Source: Gorsachius magnificus (lineage: Eukaryota; Chordata; Aves; Pelecaniformes; Ardeidae). From it: a stretch of DNA of 64,000 nucleotides. Positions within the stretch are counted from its first letter, which is position 1, and each line of letters opens with the position of its first letter. The notes beneath the pieces were generated by a model that was not told the origin of the DNA, searched no databases, and saw only the letters and a program-made list of their open reading frames with translations. A program made the translations under genes and the position numbers. Location: assembly GCA_034008185.1 (NCBI GenBank), contig CM067081.1:7067821-7131820 (forward strand), in the 5' to 3' direction. Positions 33,801-43,520 of the stretch are shown piece after piece.

Positions 33801-36800
33801 CCTTCCAGGGGGTTCTAATTAGACAACAGGACAAAACGGAGAATGTGGCAATTGCCTCAATGATTTGCTTTCATCCTTACTTGTGGCCACTATTTTGAAA
33901 GCCTGTCTTATGCCTAACTGAATTTGTTTGGCTTCAAGTCCTAGTCACTTGCTATTTAATTATTTCATCCTTCCCTTCAGCTGTTTTTGTGCTATTCTAA
34001 ATAGCCCACTGCTGCCTGGTATTTTCTCCTTTTGAAGGAATGAATGAGATTGTAGTAATTTTCTTTGAAGGAAGGCACTTCATACTTGTTCCAGAGGCCT
34101 GAAATTCAGCCTAGCTCTGCACTTGTGCTGCAGACAGCCTATTGCTGATCTGGCTGTAAATGATTATCTATGGACCCACTGTGGAGTCAAGGGCAGTCAA
34201 ATATGAAAGGTGTGTTAGTTCTTAATTTAACACTCTGGAAGCTGGTCTGCCTTAACCAATCCACCACCTAGACTTGGCAGAATGAAATGGAAGTACTTAC
34301 ATACTATAATTAATTCATCTTCTCATTCTTTCAGACGCTAAACAACCTGAGTTGTACTGGGAGAATGAAGGAGGAACTGTTCAGACATACTGTTTCTAAG
34401 GAGGCTGTTTTCCCTAACTCTCTCACTGCAACACTGTTCTCCCCAGACCTCACGTAAGTGTGTGGTGGTCTTTTGCTTCCTCTCCTCTCCAGTGATTTTG
34501 TTTAAAATGTCATCTCCAGACCACATGAACTGTGCCAGCATCAAGCCCTTCAGTGATACCTACAGACACAGAAACCTCTTCATCTAGGCGTTCCCTAAGC
34601 CTGTTACACATTCAAGGAGCGAACAAGCCCAGTTTGCTGCCGCTATACCTGTTAGATTTTTTTTTGTAGGCTAGAAGACTGAACTCCCCAGCCACTTTAT
34701 AAGTTTGATTTTAGGAAGTTGAGTGAAATAGTATGCTAACATCCAGTACTGGCAGCATCATCTTGCAGTATGTTAATTAGGCAACTGCTATATGTACCTC
34801 TGTAACAGTCTTTCTATAAATACACTTCCGTTGAACTGCAGATTTTTGGCTCTGTACCCTTTGACATGCAAGAGGTCAGACTAAACGTTCCTACTGGCTC
34901 ATTCTGGCATTCTGTATAAAAGCCCATTCTCTTTTTCATTTCATATTTCAGCAGCTGTATAACATAATTTTAAATTGATTAAGAACACAGAAAAAAACAC
35001 ATAAGGAAAAATATCAATCTCTCCTGAATACAGAGATGGATATCTGACAAGCTATCTGACAATGTAGAAAATGCAGTGCAGACCTTAATTGTGATAAAAT
35101 ATGTTTCAAGAGACAAAAAGATAGCTAGCTGGCTCTTACCCACAGTAGTTGATGCCTGGTAATGGTTGGCACAGAATATACAGAGACCCTTAGAGCAGTG
35201 TCACTGCCTGTTAGTACCAGCTGCTTGGCTATCGTCATGCATACTGAGAGGGACATAAAGGAAGAAAACCAGGACATCCTTCTCCCATCAGAAGCATGGG
35301 TTATGTAACAGCAAAATATTTAAGTGGTTTTAAAATAATGCAGTAGTAAAGAAATCTTTGTAAAACACTCAGCACCAGAATACATAAGCGCTCAGATTAC
35401 TTCCACTGTTGTGTCAGTATCAAAACAGTTCCCAATACTTGCAGATGTCTGTACTGGCAATTTTGCAGGGCCTCATTCACGAGACTGTGCAACTAGGAGG
35501 CAAAGTTCAGACCACTGGCTAAACAGCTCCCTCTAGTTCTGCATTTAAACCAGCATGCTCAATTCAAAACACCCTATCCCAAGAATGAGCTCATACTACT
35601 TTCCTGTCAAAGGAGTTTTCAACACGTGAAGTGCTTGTAGCATGACGAGAAGCAACAAGAACGGAATCAACATTTTAAAGTATGATTGCTAAGGGAGACC
35701 TGTGTGTAGGAGACCTAAATGCAGGTAGACTTGTTTTTAGAAAACAGTTGTCTTTCACAGTAACATTTTTAAAATATGGTTTGCCTACATTTTACAAAAA
35801 AATCATCAGAAGACAAGGTTATCAGTTTCTTTAAGTGTTCATAATTTCTCCAGCTTCATAAGACTCTTTAATAAAGGGCGATAAACTGACCTGTTGCTCT
35901 GTGAAGGTCATCTTTGACTTCCTTAATGTCTTTTTCCAGATTCATAATCTTGTTAGCCTGTATTTTACTTCCTACATTTTTGTACTCCAACCAATAATCC
36001 CTCTCACCCTGCTTTACTGAAAGTCTTTGGCCAGTTTCTTCAATTTGGGAATGCAGATCTATTAAAATAAGAACATCAGAAGACAAGCACATGACCAATT
36101 TCTCAAACGGATAGTTCATAATTCTTATGACTTCATCAAATTCTTTAATAAAGGTGCCTTCACTGGAATTGGAGAAAGAAGGGTGATTCTTCTACCCTTC
36201 AATACATTACAACGTGATGGCCTCACATAATGTCACGGGCCACCATCATTGGCTGAAAACAGCTTGAACTTTCTCTGCTGAGGGGAGAGAACATTTCTTA
36301 CTGAAATGTTGTAACCAAAGACCCATGTGTCTCGCACTGAGAAGCTGACAGATGGCAGCCAGAACTTTCAACAATCAAAACTGGTCATTTTTGCTGCCAT
36401 CAATAATTTTTTTTTAATCTTCCAGTGGAGCCAGTGCATAGGGCTTTCATGAGTTTCAACTTTATAGAAAAAATGAAGCCTCTGCACTTGCACGGTAATA
36501 TACACCACTGTGGAAGGAACAGGTTTATGTATAAGCCCTCCACAATCTCATACTGTTAATGTGGGGGAGAAAAAGCTTTATGATTTTTATGCAACAAAGA
36601 AGTTGAATCTCTATTGAAAAAAAAACAAAAAACAAGTACTCAGTCCCAACTGTGTAAACTGCAAACCACACTTCCACAACTCACAACATACCTTTCAGAA
36701 GTTGTTCTTTGTCCTTAACATACTGCCATTTTGCTTTCAGTGCCTCTTCCACATCATCCCTAGTTACAACCTCCTTTTCATCTTGTGCTTTCTCCTCTTC

Positions 36801-39800
36801 TATTTGTCTTAGTATGCGCCTGATGCGTGCCTGCTGTTCTTGCTTCAGAAGGTCATTCTATGAAAGAACAACAGAAGAAAACGCATGTATTGAAACACTT
36901 TCAAATTAGTTTTCAAAGTGACAAACTTAGTGCCAGGATGCACTGCAAAACCACTCAGCTAACCATCTATTCTTCATATTCAAAAAGGATGGAGCAGAAG
37001 GGAGAGTTTGCAAGTCTCAGAAGTTTCTCAGTAATTTATTTTTTTTAGGAAATGAGAAAAAAATGACTGCTGTACTTGGTGCAGCACATCAGTAGTCCTC
37101 CTTTGCCTGGAAAGACAGTCCCTTGTGGGTGAATTTAATAACAATATTTATTTGTAGGAGTTATTTACTTCATGTCAACATTCTTCATGACAATGTACCA
37201 CCTTCATGTAGAAATGTCATCAGACAGTCAGGTCACTTCCACATAACCACAATAGTTTTGTCAGAGCTGGAATTAACTAATTATACCTGCTGATTCCACA
37301 ATTGTGATTATAACCCCTTGACATGACACTCTCAAGTGACACTCAAATTATTTGAAATTACTGATCATGTATGTTTGCTCCCAAAAGATACCCTAAAGGA
37401 GCAAACAGCATACCAGCCACACTGTAACAGTAGAATCATAGAATCACCTTGGTTGGAAAAGACCTTTAAGATCATCGAGTCCAACCGTTAACCTAGCACT
37501 GCTATCCCACCACTAAACCATGTCCCTAAGCACCTCATCTATCCTTCTTTTAAAGACCTCCAGGGATGGGGACTCCACCACCTCCCTGGGCAGCCCATTC
37601 CAGAGCCTGACAACCCTCTTGGTGAAGAAGTTTTTCCTAATGTCTAGCCTAAACCTGCCCTGGCGCAGCTTCAAGCCATTCCCCCTCGTCCTATCATCTG
37701 TTACCAGGCAGAAGAGACTGACCCCCACCTCACTACAGCCTCCTGTCAGGCAGTTGTAGTAACTATGCAGCAGAGAGAATCTCAAGCATTCCTCACTTCT
37801 AGAAGGATTAACTCTAAACCAGTCAGAAACATTAAGCCGGAAACAAGGAATGCAGCTCAAAGAACTGTCAAAACATATGTAAATTAAACAAATAGCACTT
37901 CAAGCATGTCCTGAAGTACCTCACACAGCCTAAAATACGAAGGAGTCCTTGAGAGACCATGAACTAGCAGCAAATTGGGGGAATAACCATAAGAGACTTC
38001 AGATATTTGCAGAGAGAAGAGCCAAATGCCACTTCCACCGATAGTTATGGCCACAAATGAAATACCATCCAGGCTTCAATACTGACAGGAACACCAAGCA
38101 AAGCTAAACAGATGGATACTTGTAAAAGCAGGGCAAGTAATCAGGCATGGGCAGGACAGAGGGACGTTGTTTGTTTCACTGCTATAGGAAGTGCAGGCTG
38201 CAACAGTGTTTAATCATGTGATCCAGTTTAAGGATTTTTGAGTGATCTGAATTAATTTCATTAGGTGACTCTATATCCACCTTCCAAGTTCACTGCTCTC
38301 AGTCATCAGATGCCATATTATGGTTCTTTATATACAGTGTTTTATATACAGTTCATATATACAGTTCTTTAAAGCATCACTCAGGTGCGATCGGTAGTTC
38401 ACAGAATCACAGAATGACAGGGGCTGGAAGGGACCTCCAGAGATCATCCAGTCCAAGCCCACTGCTAAAGCAGGGCCACTCAGAGCAGGTTTGTGGTGGT
38501 TTGACCCTGGCTGGACACCAGGGGCCCGCCAAAGCCACTCTATCACTCCCCTCTAACCGGACAGAGGAGAGAAAAGTAAATCAAAAGGCTCGCGGGTCGA
38601 GATAAGGACAGGGAGAGATCATTTTATCAGTTACCATCACAGGCAAAACAGACTCAACTTGAAAAAATAATTAATTTATTATCAATCAAAATCAGAGAAG
38701 GAGAGGAGAAAAACTGCTAGATCTTAAAAACCTTCCCCCCACCCCTCCCTTCTTCTCTGGGCTCAACTTCACTCCCAGTTCCTCTACCTACTCCCCCCAG
38801 CGGCGCAGGGGGACAGGAATGGGGGTTGAGGTCAGTTCATCACACGTTGTCTCTGCCGCTGCTTCTTCCTCGGGAGAGGACCCTTACCCTGCTCCAGCCT
38901 GGGGTCCCTCTCATGGCAGACAGTCCTCCACGAACTTCTCCAACATGAGTCCTTCCCACGGGGTCACAGTTCTTCATGCACTGCTCCAGCATGGGTCCCT
39001 CCCTCCCACAGGGTGCAGTCCCTCAGGAGCAGACTGCTCCAGCGTTGGGTCCCCGTGGGGTCACAAGTTCTGCCAGCAAACCTGCTTCGGCGTGGGTGCC
39101 TCCCCCCATGGGTCCGCAATGGCTTGCCAGGAACCTGATCTGGCGCGGGCTTCCCACAGGGTCACAGCTTCCTCCCTTCAGGCATCCACCCGCTCCGGTG
39201 TGGGGTCCTCCACAGGCTACAGGTGGGGATCTGCTCCACCATGGACCTCCATGGGCTGCAGGGGCACAGCCTGCCCCACCATGGGCTGCCCCAGGGGCTG
39301 CAGGGGAATCTCTGCTCCGGCGCCTGGAGCACCTCCTCCCCCTCCTTCTTCACTGATCTTGGTGTCTGCAGGGCTGTTTTCTCTTGCATCCTCTCACTTC
39401 TCTTCTCTCTCCGGCTACTGAGCCACAGCCGGTTTTTTTCCTTCTTAAATATGTTATCACAGAGGCGCTTCCACTGTCGCTGACTGGCTTGGCCTTGGCC
39501 AGCAGCAGACACAAGGAAAACTTCTAGCAGCTTCTCACAGAAGCCACCCCTGTAGCCCCCCCACTACCAAGACCTTGCCACAGAAACCCAATACAAGGTT
39601 GCACAGGACATCATCCAGGCAGGTTTTGAATATCTCCCAGAGAAGGAGATTCCACAGCCCAGCTGGGCAGCCTGTTCCAGTGCTCTGCAGTTACACAACC
39701 TTGTTCTAAAAGTGACCCAATACAACCCTTATTCCACAAGAAAGTGAGCCTTCATCACACAGTGCTAAAAATTGCACCTAGACAACTGTGTGATGCTCTT

Positions 39801-42800
39801 TCTTCTTTGTTCATTTTCACTTCAATAAAGTTTGCAAGAATAATTAAACTCTCACAGAAACCTGTGCAATTCCATTACCTCAGAAGTGAATCAAAGAAAG
39901 TCAGCAAATCTCAATACTTGGCTAGATCTGCTAATACTACTGACAAAAATGAAGTTACTACCATTTATTCTTTGTGTGCTGAAATATTGAGGAATATTTG
40001 CAGGATTGTTTAAAAGGCAGACCTGAATGTAAAGTTAGCTACTGAAGGGGCGCTTGCTGTCCTATGTTTGCTGCAGAGTAAGATTAAATACTTAGGTGGT
40101 TACTGAGGATCTCACATGGAAAACACCTTCACTGAACTCACTTTACCTTACTGCTGTGTCCTATTCTGCAATGTTCCACTCCTGCAGCTCCTTTTTTACA
40201 TGGTTATATTTAGGACATTTACGCTTTGGGTCATGTTTAATTCAGATAACACTTTAACTTTTAGCACATAAAGTGACTCTAGTCATGGACTGTAGTGACT
40301 CTAGTTCCATTGACTGTAAGAAATTCACTGCAATGACTAGTTTTAGTGAATGTAGTATTAGGATTAAAAGAATAAAATTCATTGAGCTAAAATACCACAT
40401 ATAAAATGTGTTAGGAGAGTTATGCATGGTCACTTACTCTATCACGATATTCCTTGTTCTTTTTTTCTACTTGTTTCAGGTCAAACAAAACTTGATCAAT
40501 TGCTGCTTCTTTTGTCTCAATTCTGTGGAGAAAGAGTAAAGAAAGAGGCGCTCTTACAAAAACAGAAGAGAGGGGAATGTTATTTAAGCTAGATTAGAAG
40601 TGAATACTACTGAAATGTTTATTTTTCTATCATATTGCTTGACTCATTTGGGTAGGTGCCACTGCCCACTTACTACACATAAAGAAATTATTTCCCACAT
40701 ACAGCTGGACTTTCGTGTTGGTTTGGATCTCATACTCCTACTGAGAAACAGACTGTCTGATTATACTGTTCTTTTGTAACCACTACAGAGGATTAAGCTG
40801 GCTTATTCTTTCTGGATGTGGTTTAGCTGACCTATTGCACAGGTTTCTTTTAGGACAAGATTATTTGTACTCCAGAAATATTTATTACTCACCACTCACT
40901 ACAGAGGAAGCCTAGGCAACTCACCCAGACATAGGTCAGATGAATCCCAAACTGGAGAATTAATGGGATTCAATTTTTCTGAAAATGTGGTTTGCTTCAT
41001 AAACTGCATTTGTACACCAAGAACTTGTTAGCCTTTAAGAAGCACTAAGGGAATAGGGACTGCAGGCCAAGTAGCATCCTCTAAGTAAGTTTATTCATTT
41101 TCGTCAAAGAATTAGCTCATTGCTTTCACAATTTCCATAAACTACTTCCCATCTTCTTTGCCACAGCTGTAAAATGTTTGTTTTTTTTTCTGGTGTTGTC
41201 TCTTGTAGAATGAGAAATGCTGGATTGCAAATGGTGTCCATTTGCAAAATTCTCTGCAATGTTTCCCTCTGTTCCCAGAATTCATTCACCATACTGCACA
41301 ATAGAGGCAAATATTACAATTATCACAATATCTTTTACTGTTTCAACAGCTATTGTTCCTTGAGGTTTTGTTTTTTGCCCCTCCTTATTGTATTAATTTG
41401 TTTTAAAAGAAGATCATTTTTCCTGGCTAAGTCTGGATCACTCAGTCATGCAAATTGCAGGTTACTAGATTTGCACCCTCTGGTGTCAGTGTCCTCCAAG
41501 GCATTCTTCAGGTTTTCCATTAAGTACAAGAATATTAGAGAGACTAGAACAGAGATGTGGAGGTATGGTAGTGATGGCTAAAGCAAAAATTTATCACTGA
41601 GACAGAGGTGACAGCCTGACCACACAGTGTAACCTCCTCAATTACCTGCCATTTTAAACCATTTCTGCATTTTGAATGCTGATGCTGATCTTAATTTCTG
41701 CTACTTTAAGATTTTCCATGAAGTGGCAGTCTGTATCTGCCACTTTGTTAATGTCAAAAATTTGTAGAATTTGCTATTTTGTCTGGTACATATTGGAACT
41801 TTCCTCTTTAGATTATTTTTCTATGGTATTTGCCAGATTAAAGCTACAAAACAGCCAACTGAAGATTTCTTTGATGCTATTTTTCTCAACTCTGTAAACT
41901 AGGCTTCATTTGGATGATTTAATCATCTAGAAACAACAGTCCTCTCCACTACCATGACAGTTTTGTCATCTATAGGACGTTACTAGGGCAAGTAATTCAC
42001 GTAATTGTTGTTCCTAATCAATCCTGAAACAGAAAACTATATTGAAAATGCAAACTCACTACGAACAGCAACCATTCTTCAATGTACAGAATAAAAAGCA
42101 GGAATGGAAGTTAAATAAATACTGCACACTTGATAAATCCTAAAGCGGAATGAGACAGATATTCACTTGTATGATTATGCTGCTTTGTTCAATCAAGTGG
42201 TACAGAGAAGTTATAGGTTACAGAGGTGGAGAGAGAGAAGGAAAGAGAGAGCAAGAGGGAAAGAGAGGAGAGAGGGACAAAGATAAAGACAGAAAGAAAA
42301 ATACTTTTCTTCCCTTGTTCCCCTACTGTTTCTGTAGAAACTAAACAACCTGTGTCAGTACAGCGCCCATTTCAATGGAAGACTTCAGACAAATGAGCCA
42401 TTTGCTTGGATACGCACAACAACAATTTCATTAGAAAGTGATGCGGGTTTTTGTCACAGCCTAGTAATACAGTTTGCTTATTTCTTAGCAAAAAAAAACG
42501 TTGGTTTGTTGACTTCTTGGATCATATTTATTTGTGATATGATTCAGCTAAAGCTGGTCTGTTTCACTATGAAAATTTGTACTCTGTTCTTTGTAAAATT
42601 AAATAGAAAATCCCACATAAACCCTGTAGACTCCCACAGATATCACTAGAACTCTATGTGGTTGCTCTTCAGTTTGCATACCCCACTTTTTACTTCTACA
42701 CCAAGGCGCTACTCCTTGCTCCTTAAATGCTGATAATTGTTGAATATTGGATGTTGTTGAGGTCTTTCCCCTTTCAATTTCTGTCTCTCTGATAAAAGTC

Positions 42801-43488
42801 ACAGAGCTTAATTTTCCCCCTTTTAATCATCTACTCAAGAGATTGGAGATCAATACAATGGGACTATTTTGTAACTACTTCAGATATTCCCCTCTTGGCT
42901 CTTATTTTCCTCTGCTTGATTTTAAGAGACCTTTAAGTTATCCCTCCACTATTTTCAAAATAAATCAGCTCTCAGCTGTGCCAAAGGAGCAAACTGTAGG
43001 TCTTGAGGTTCTTGCTAGTGACTACATGCCTCTGTGAACACCAATGAATCCTAAAAAACACAATCAAATGTGATCTTGCTACTTCAAAGGATGCTGATCA
43101 AAAGCTTGCTACTAACAGACAAAACCATGGATTTTTTTTGTTTTATAAAACTCTTTTTCCCAAGTTATAACCTAACAGCATAAAATTACTTCTGAGCCAC
43201 TTAAACACTTTCTTATAGGTATAGTTTAAAAAGTGTATATTTCCAAAATAGCCTTGAAAACCTGAAACAAGAACACAAAAGAACAGCACACAACTGCCGC
43301 AGTCAATCAGCTCAGGCTCTGAATTGGATAAGTTGTCTTTGTTATCTGCTTTGTCCATTCACATATTTTATGTGAGTGAAAAGTTAAATATATTAAACCT
43401 ACTGAAATTCTAGTAAGGCTTCTGGGAAAGCTGATATGGATTCTGTAAGTTGCTCTTCTGGTTTTTCCTCTTTCTTCCTCTCTTCCAT
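24677..43488 (-). CDS. CCDC83: CCDC83, complete coding region (ten exons)
   Basis: A coiled-coil protein of unknown biochemical role; in human it is expressed mainly in testis and has been reported as a cancer/testis antigen. Coding pieces in transcript order are 43403-43488, 40438-40522, 36692-36857, 35891-36058, 33246-33337, 32001-32069, 29445-29566, 28330-28415, 26634-26818 and 24677-24856. Every junction is GT-AG and in phase, and the lengths total 1,239 nt, i.e. 412 residues plus stop, close to the roughly 413 of human CCDC83. Landmarks shared with human include EALLEFQ near the N-terminus, [32 protein letters not shown] and LGPLETKL...MPIH near the C-terminus. The middle is Lys/Glu-rich heptad-like sequence; there is no signal peptide or membrane span. 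It converges on PICALM. Confidence 0.93.
24857..26633 (-). other. CCDC83: CCDC83 intron 9
   Basis: 1.8 kb of unique AT-rich sequence with a T run at 25630-25642. The 128-codon plus-strand frame at 25340-25726 has no support. Confidence 0.8.
26634..26818 (-). CDS. CCDC83: CCDC83 exon 9
   Basis: 185 nt, acceptor TAAAAAG and donor CAG|GTATGA. The frame reads [19 protein letters not shown], then an acidic run ([10 protein letters not shown]) and [13 protein letters not shown]; human has LLYEDEKDF at the same place. The part before that motif is poorly conserved and low in complexity. The acceptor was fixed by the one-base phase of the preceding exon. Confidence 0.88.
26819..28329 (-). other. CCDC83: CCDC83 intron 8
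   Basis: 1.5 kb, mostly unique. A 16-base C run at 27631-27646 is the only low-complexity landmark. Confidence 0.8.
28330..28415 (-). CDS. CCDC83: CCDC83 exon 8
   Basis: 86 nt between a T-rich acceptor (ATTTCATAG) and donor GCAG|GTAATG. With the preceding exon it reads [18 protein letters not shown], matching human IPRRLYLTQAAGLE. A second in-frame CAG lies at 28397-28399; using it would break the phase. Confidence 0.92.
28416..29444 (-). other. CCDC83: CCDC83 intron 7
   Basis: 1.0 kb. It contains a G run near 28507-28518 and a degenerate tRNA-headed SINE relic at 28601-28675. The rest is unique. Confidence 0.75.
28601..28675 (+). repeat. MIR/tRNA-derived SINE relic (candidate)
   Basis: The stretch AGGTAGCTTAGTGGCTAATA resembles a polymerase III A-box of a tRNA-derived SINE head. 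It is followed about 35 nt later by AAGTTCAACTATG, a decayed B-box. A tRNA fold fails in the D and anticodon stems, so it is not a working tRNA gene. Old amniote MIR elements look like this. Confidence 0.4.
29445..29566 (-). CDS. CCDC83: CCDC83 exon 7
   Basis: 122 nt, acceptor GTCAAAAG, donor CAG|GTAAAA. It reads [20 protein letters not shown] then [20 protein letters not shown]. The leucines are spaced as in a coiled coil, and human [20 protein letters not shown] aligns without gaps. Confidence 0.93.
29567..32000 (-). other. CCDC83: CCDC83 intron 6
   Basis: 2.4 kb of unique AT-rich sequence. Near 30750-30800 there are three loose copies of a GGAAACTA-like unit. No repeat family was recognised. 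Confidence 0.8.
32001..32069 (-). CDS. CCDC83: CCDC83 exon 6
   Basis: A 69-nt exon, phase 0 at both ends, acceptor TTTTCTCAG and donor GAG|GTAAGA. It encodes 23 residues, [20 protein letters not shown] then KKE; human has [20 protein letters not shown] then KKE. Being a multiple of three, it could be skipped without a frameshift. Confidence 0.94.
32070..33245 (-). other. CCDC83: CCDC83 intron 5
   Basis: 1.2 kb. It includes a short palindrome near 32416-32435 and a MIR core relic near 32990-33040; the rest is unique. Confidence 0.75.
32988..33042 (+). repeat. MIR SINE core relic (candidate)
   Basis: GGTGCCTCAGTTTCTCATG followed by CCTCATTTGTAAAATTCCC closely resembles the well-conserved part of MIR (GTGCCTCAGTTTCCTCATCT then GTAAAATGGG). 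Such relics survive in bird genomes in small numbers. Confidence 0.55.
33246..33337 (-). CDS. CCDC83: CCDC83 exon 5
   Basis: 92 nt, acceptor GTTTTGAAG, donor GAG|GTATTC (a weaker donor). Two bases finish a Glu codon, then [20 protein letters not shown] and [10 protein letters not shown]. The human counterpart (EHYKITLEDTRKKIIKE) is only loosely similar; the assignment rests on phase and position. Confidence 0.85.
33338..35890 (-). other. CCDC83: CCDC83 intron 4
   Basis: 2.6 kb of unique AT-rich sequence. No repeat family was recognised. Confidence 0.8.
35891..36058 (-). CDS. CCDC83: CCDC83 exon 4
   Basis: 168 nt, acceptor TATTTTAATAG, donor ACAG|GTCAGT. It reads [20 protein letters not shown] then [19 protein letters not shown]; human has EYWEEYKNVGSERHAKLI. 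The remainder ([16 protein letters not shown]) is coiled-coil-like. Confidence 0.94.
36059..36691 (-). other. CCDC83: CCDC83 intron 3
   Basis: 0.63 kb of unique sequence with A- and T-rich runs. Nothing else was recognised. Confidence 0.8.
36692..36857 (-). CDS. CCDC83: CCDC83 exon 3
   Basis: 166 nt, acceptor CTTTCATAG, donor AAAG|GTATGT. It reads [20 protein letters not shown], then [20 protein letters not shown] and [15 protein letters not shown]. Human VVTREDVEEAMKEKW aligns directly, the best anchor for the gene name. Confidence 0.95.
37432..37760 (-). repeat. CR1 LINE, 3' end, minus orientation
   Basis: The minus strand encodes the CR1 reverse-transcriptase tail ([20 protein letters not shown] then [14 protein letters not shown]), and the plus strand starts with the reversed 3' end (AGAATCATAGAATCACC). 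Its 3' UTR differs from the copies at 2865 and 56458, so it is a different CR1 subfamily. It has the same orientation as CCDC83. Confidence 0.9.
38399..38491 (-). repeat. CR1 fragment, left part, split by an LTR
   Basis: CACAGAATCACAGAATGACA starts a reversed CR1 3' end, with the typical ATCATCCAGTCCAAGCCC and GAGCAGGTT segments. It stops abruptly at the LTR and resumes at 39596. Confidence 0.88.
38492..39595. mobile_element. Solo LTR of an avian endogenous retrovirus, nested in CR1
   Basis: 1,104 bp beginning TGTGGTGGTTTGACC and ending CCCAATACA (TG...CA ends). It is flanked by perfect AGGTT duplications at 38487-38491 and 39596-39600, the 5-bp target duplication expected of several avian ERV groups. 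The flanking CR1 is continuous if the LTR and one AGGTT are removed. The GC-rich middle contains loosely repeated units of the type CTCCAGCATGGGTCCCTCCC, which create spurious long open frames. No retroviral coding sequence is present. Confidence 0.85.
39596..39695 (-). repeat. CR1 fragment, right part, split by an LTR
   Basis: Resumes with GGTTGCACAGGACATCATCC and TTTTGAATATCTCC, then AGAAGGAGATTCCACAGCCC, the standard continuation of the reversed CR1. The right edge is approximate. Confidence 0.85.
40438..40522 (-). CDS. CCDC83: CCDC83 exon 2
   Basis: 85 nt, acceptor TCTCCACAG, donor AGA|GTAAGT. One base finishes Gln, then [20 protein letters not shown] and KNKEYRDR; this aligns without gaps to human [20 protein letters not shown] then KNQKYHER. 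Confidence 0.93.
40523..43402 (-). other. CCDC83: CCDC83 intron 1 of the coding part
   Basis: 2.9 kb of AT-rich unique sequence with a purine-only tract at 42222-42301. The 135-codon plus-strand frame at 41174-41581 has no support. Confidence 0.8.
42222..42301. repeat. Polypurine (GA-rich) tract
   Basis: About 80 nt almost wholly A and G on the plus strand, rich in GAGAGA and GGAAAG units, with very few pyrimidines. It is a low-complexity tract able in principle to form triplex DNA. Confidence 0.7.
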
Positions 43489-43520
43489 GCTTTTTGTTGC
43501 ACTTGTGCTAGAAGTTAGAT
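43403..43520 (-). CDS. CCDC83: CCDC83 exon 1 of the coding part, start codon at 43486-43488
   Basis: Acceptor CTCCCTTTAG, then 32 nt of leader and ATG. It reads [20 protein letters not shown] then FPEALLEF, ending CA with donor CA|GTAGGT. The donor two bases before an apparent TAG is required: it makes the next exon join as FQIETKEAA, in gap-free register with human. The length from Met to the EALL motif (22 residues) is close to human (24), supporting this ATG. The frame stays open upstream to the splice site, so an earlier start in an unseen exon cannot be excluded. Confidence 0.85.

Larger units (their letters stand above)
36858..40437 (-). other. CCDC83: CCDC83 intron 2 with CR1 and nested LTR insertions
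   Basis: The largest CCDC83 intron, 3.6 kb. It has collected a CR1 at 37432-37760, another CR1 at 38399-39695, and a 1.1-kb LTR inside that second CR1. The repeats occupy about half of it. Confidence 0.85.

Noticed and set aside
38819..39421. 200-codon plus-strand open frame
   Set aside because: Lies inside the GC-rich middle of the solo LTR; the apparent peptide reflects its repeated CTCCAGCATGGG-like units. It is not a retroviral gene.
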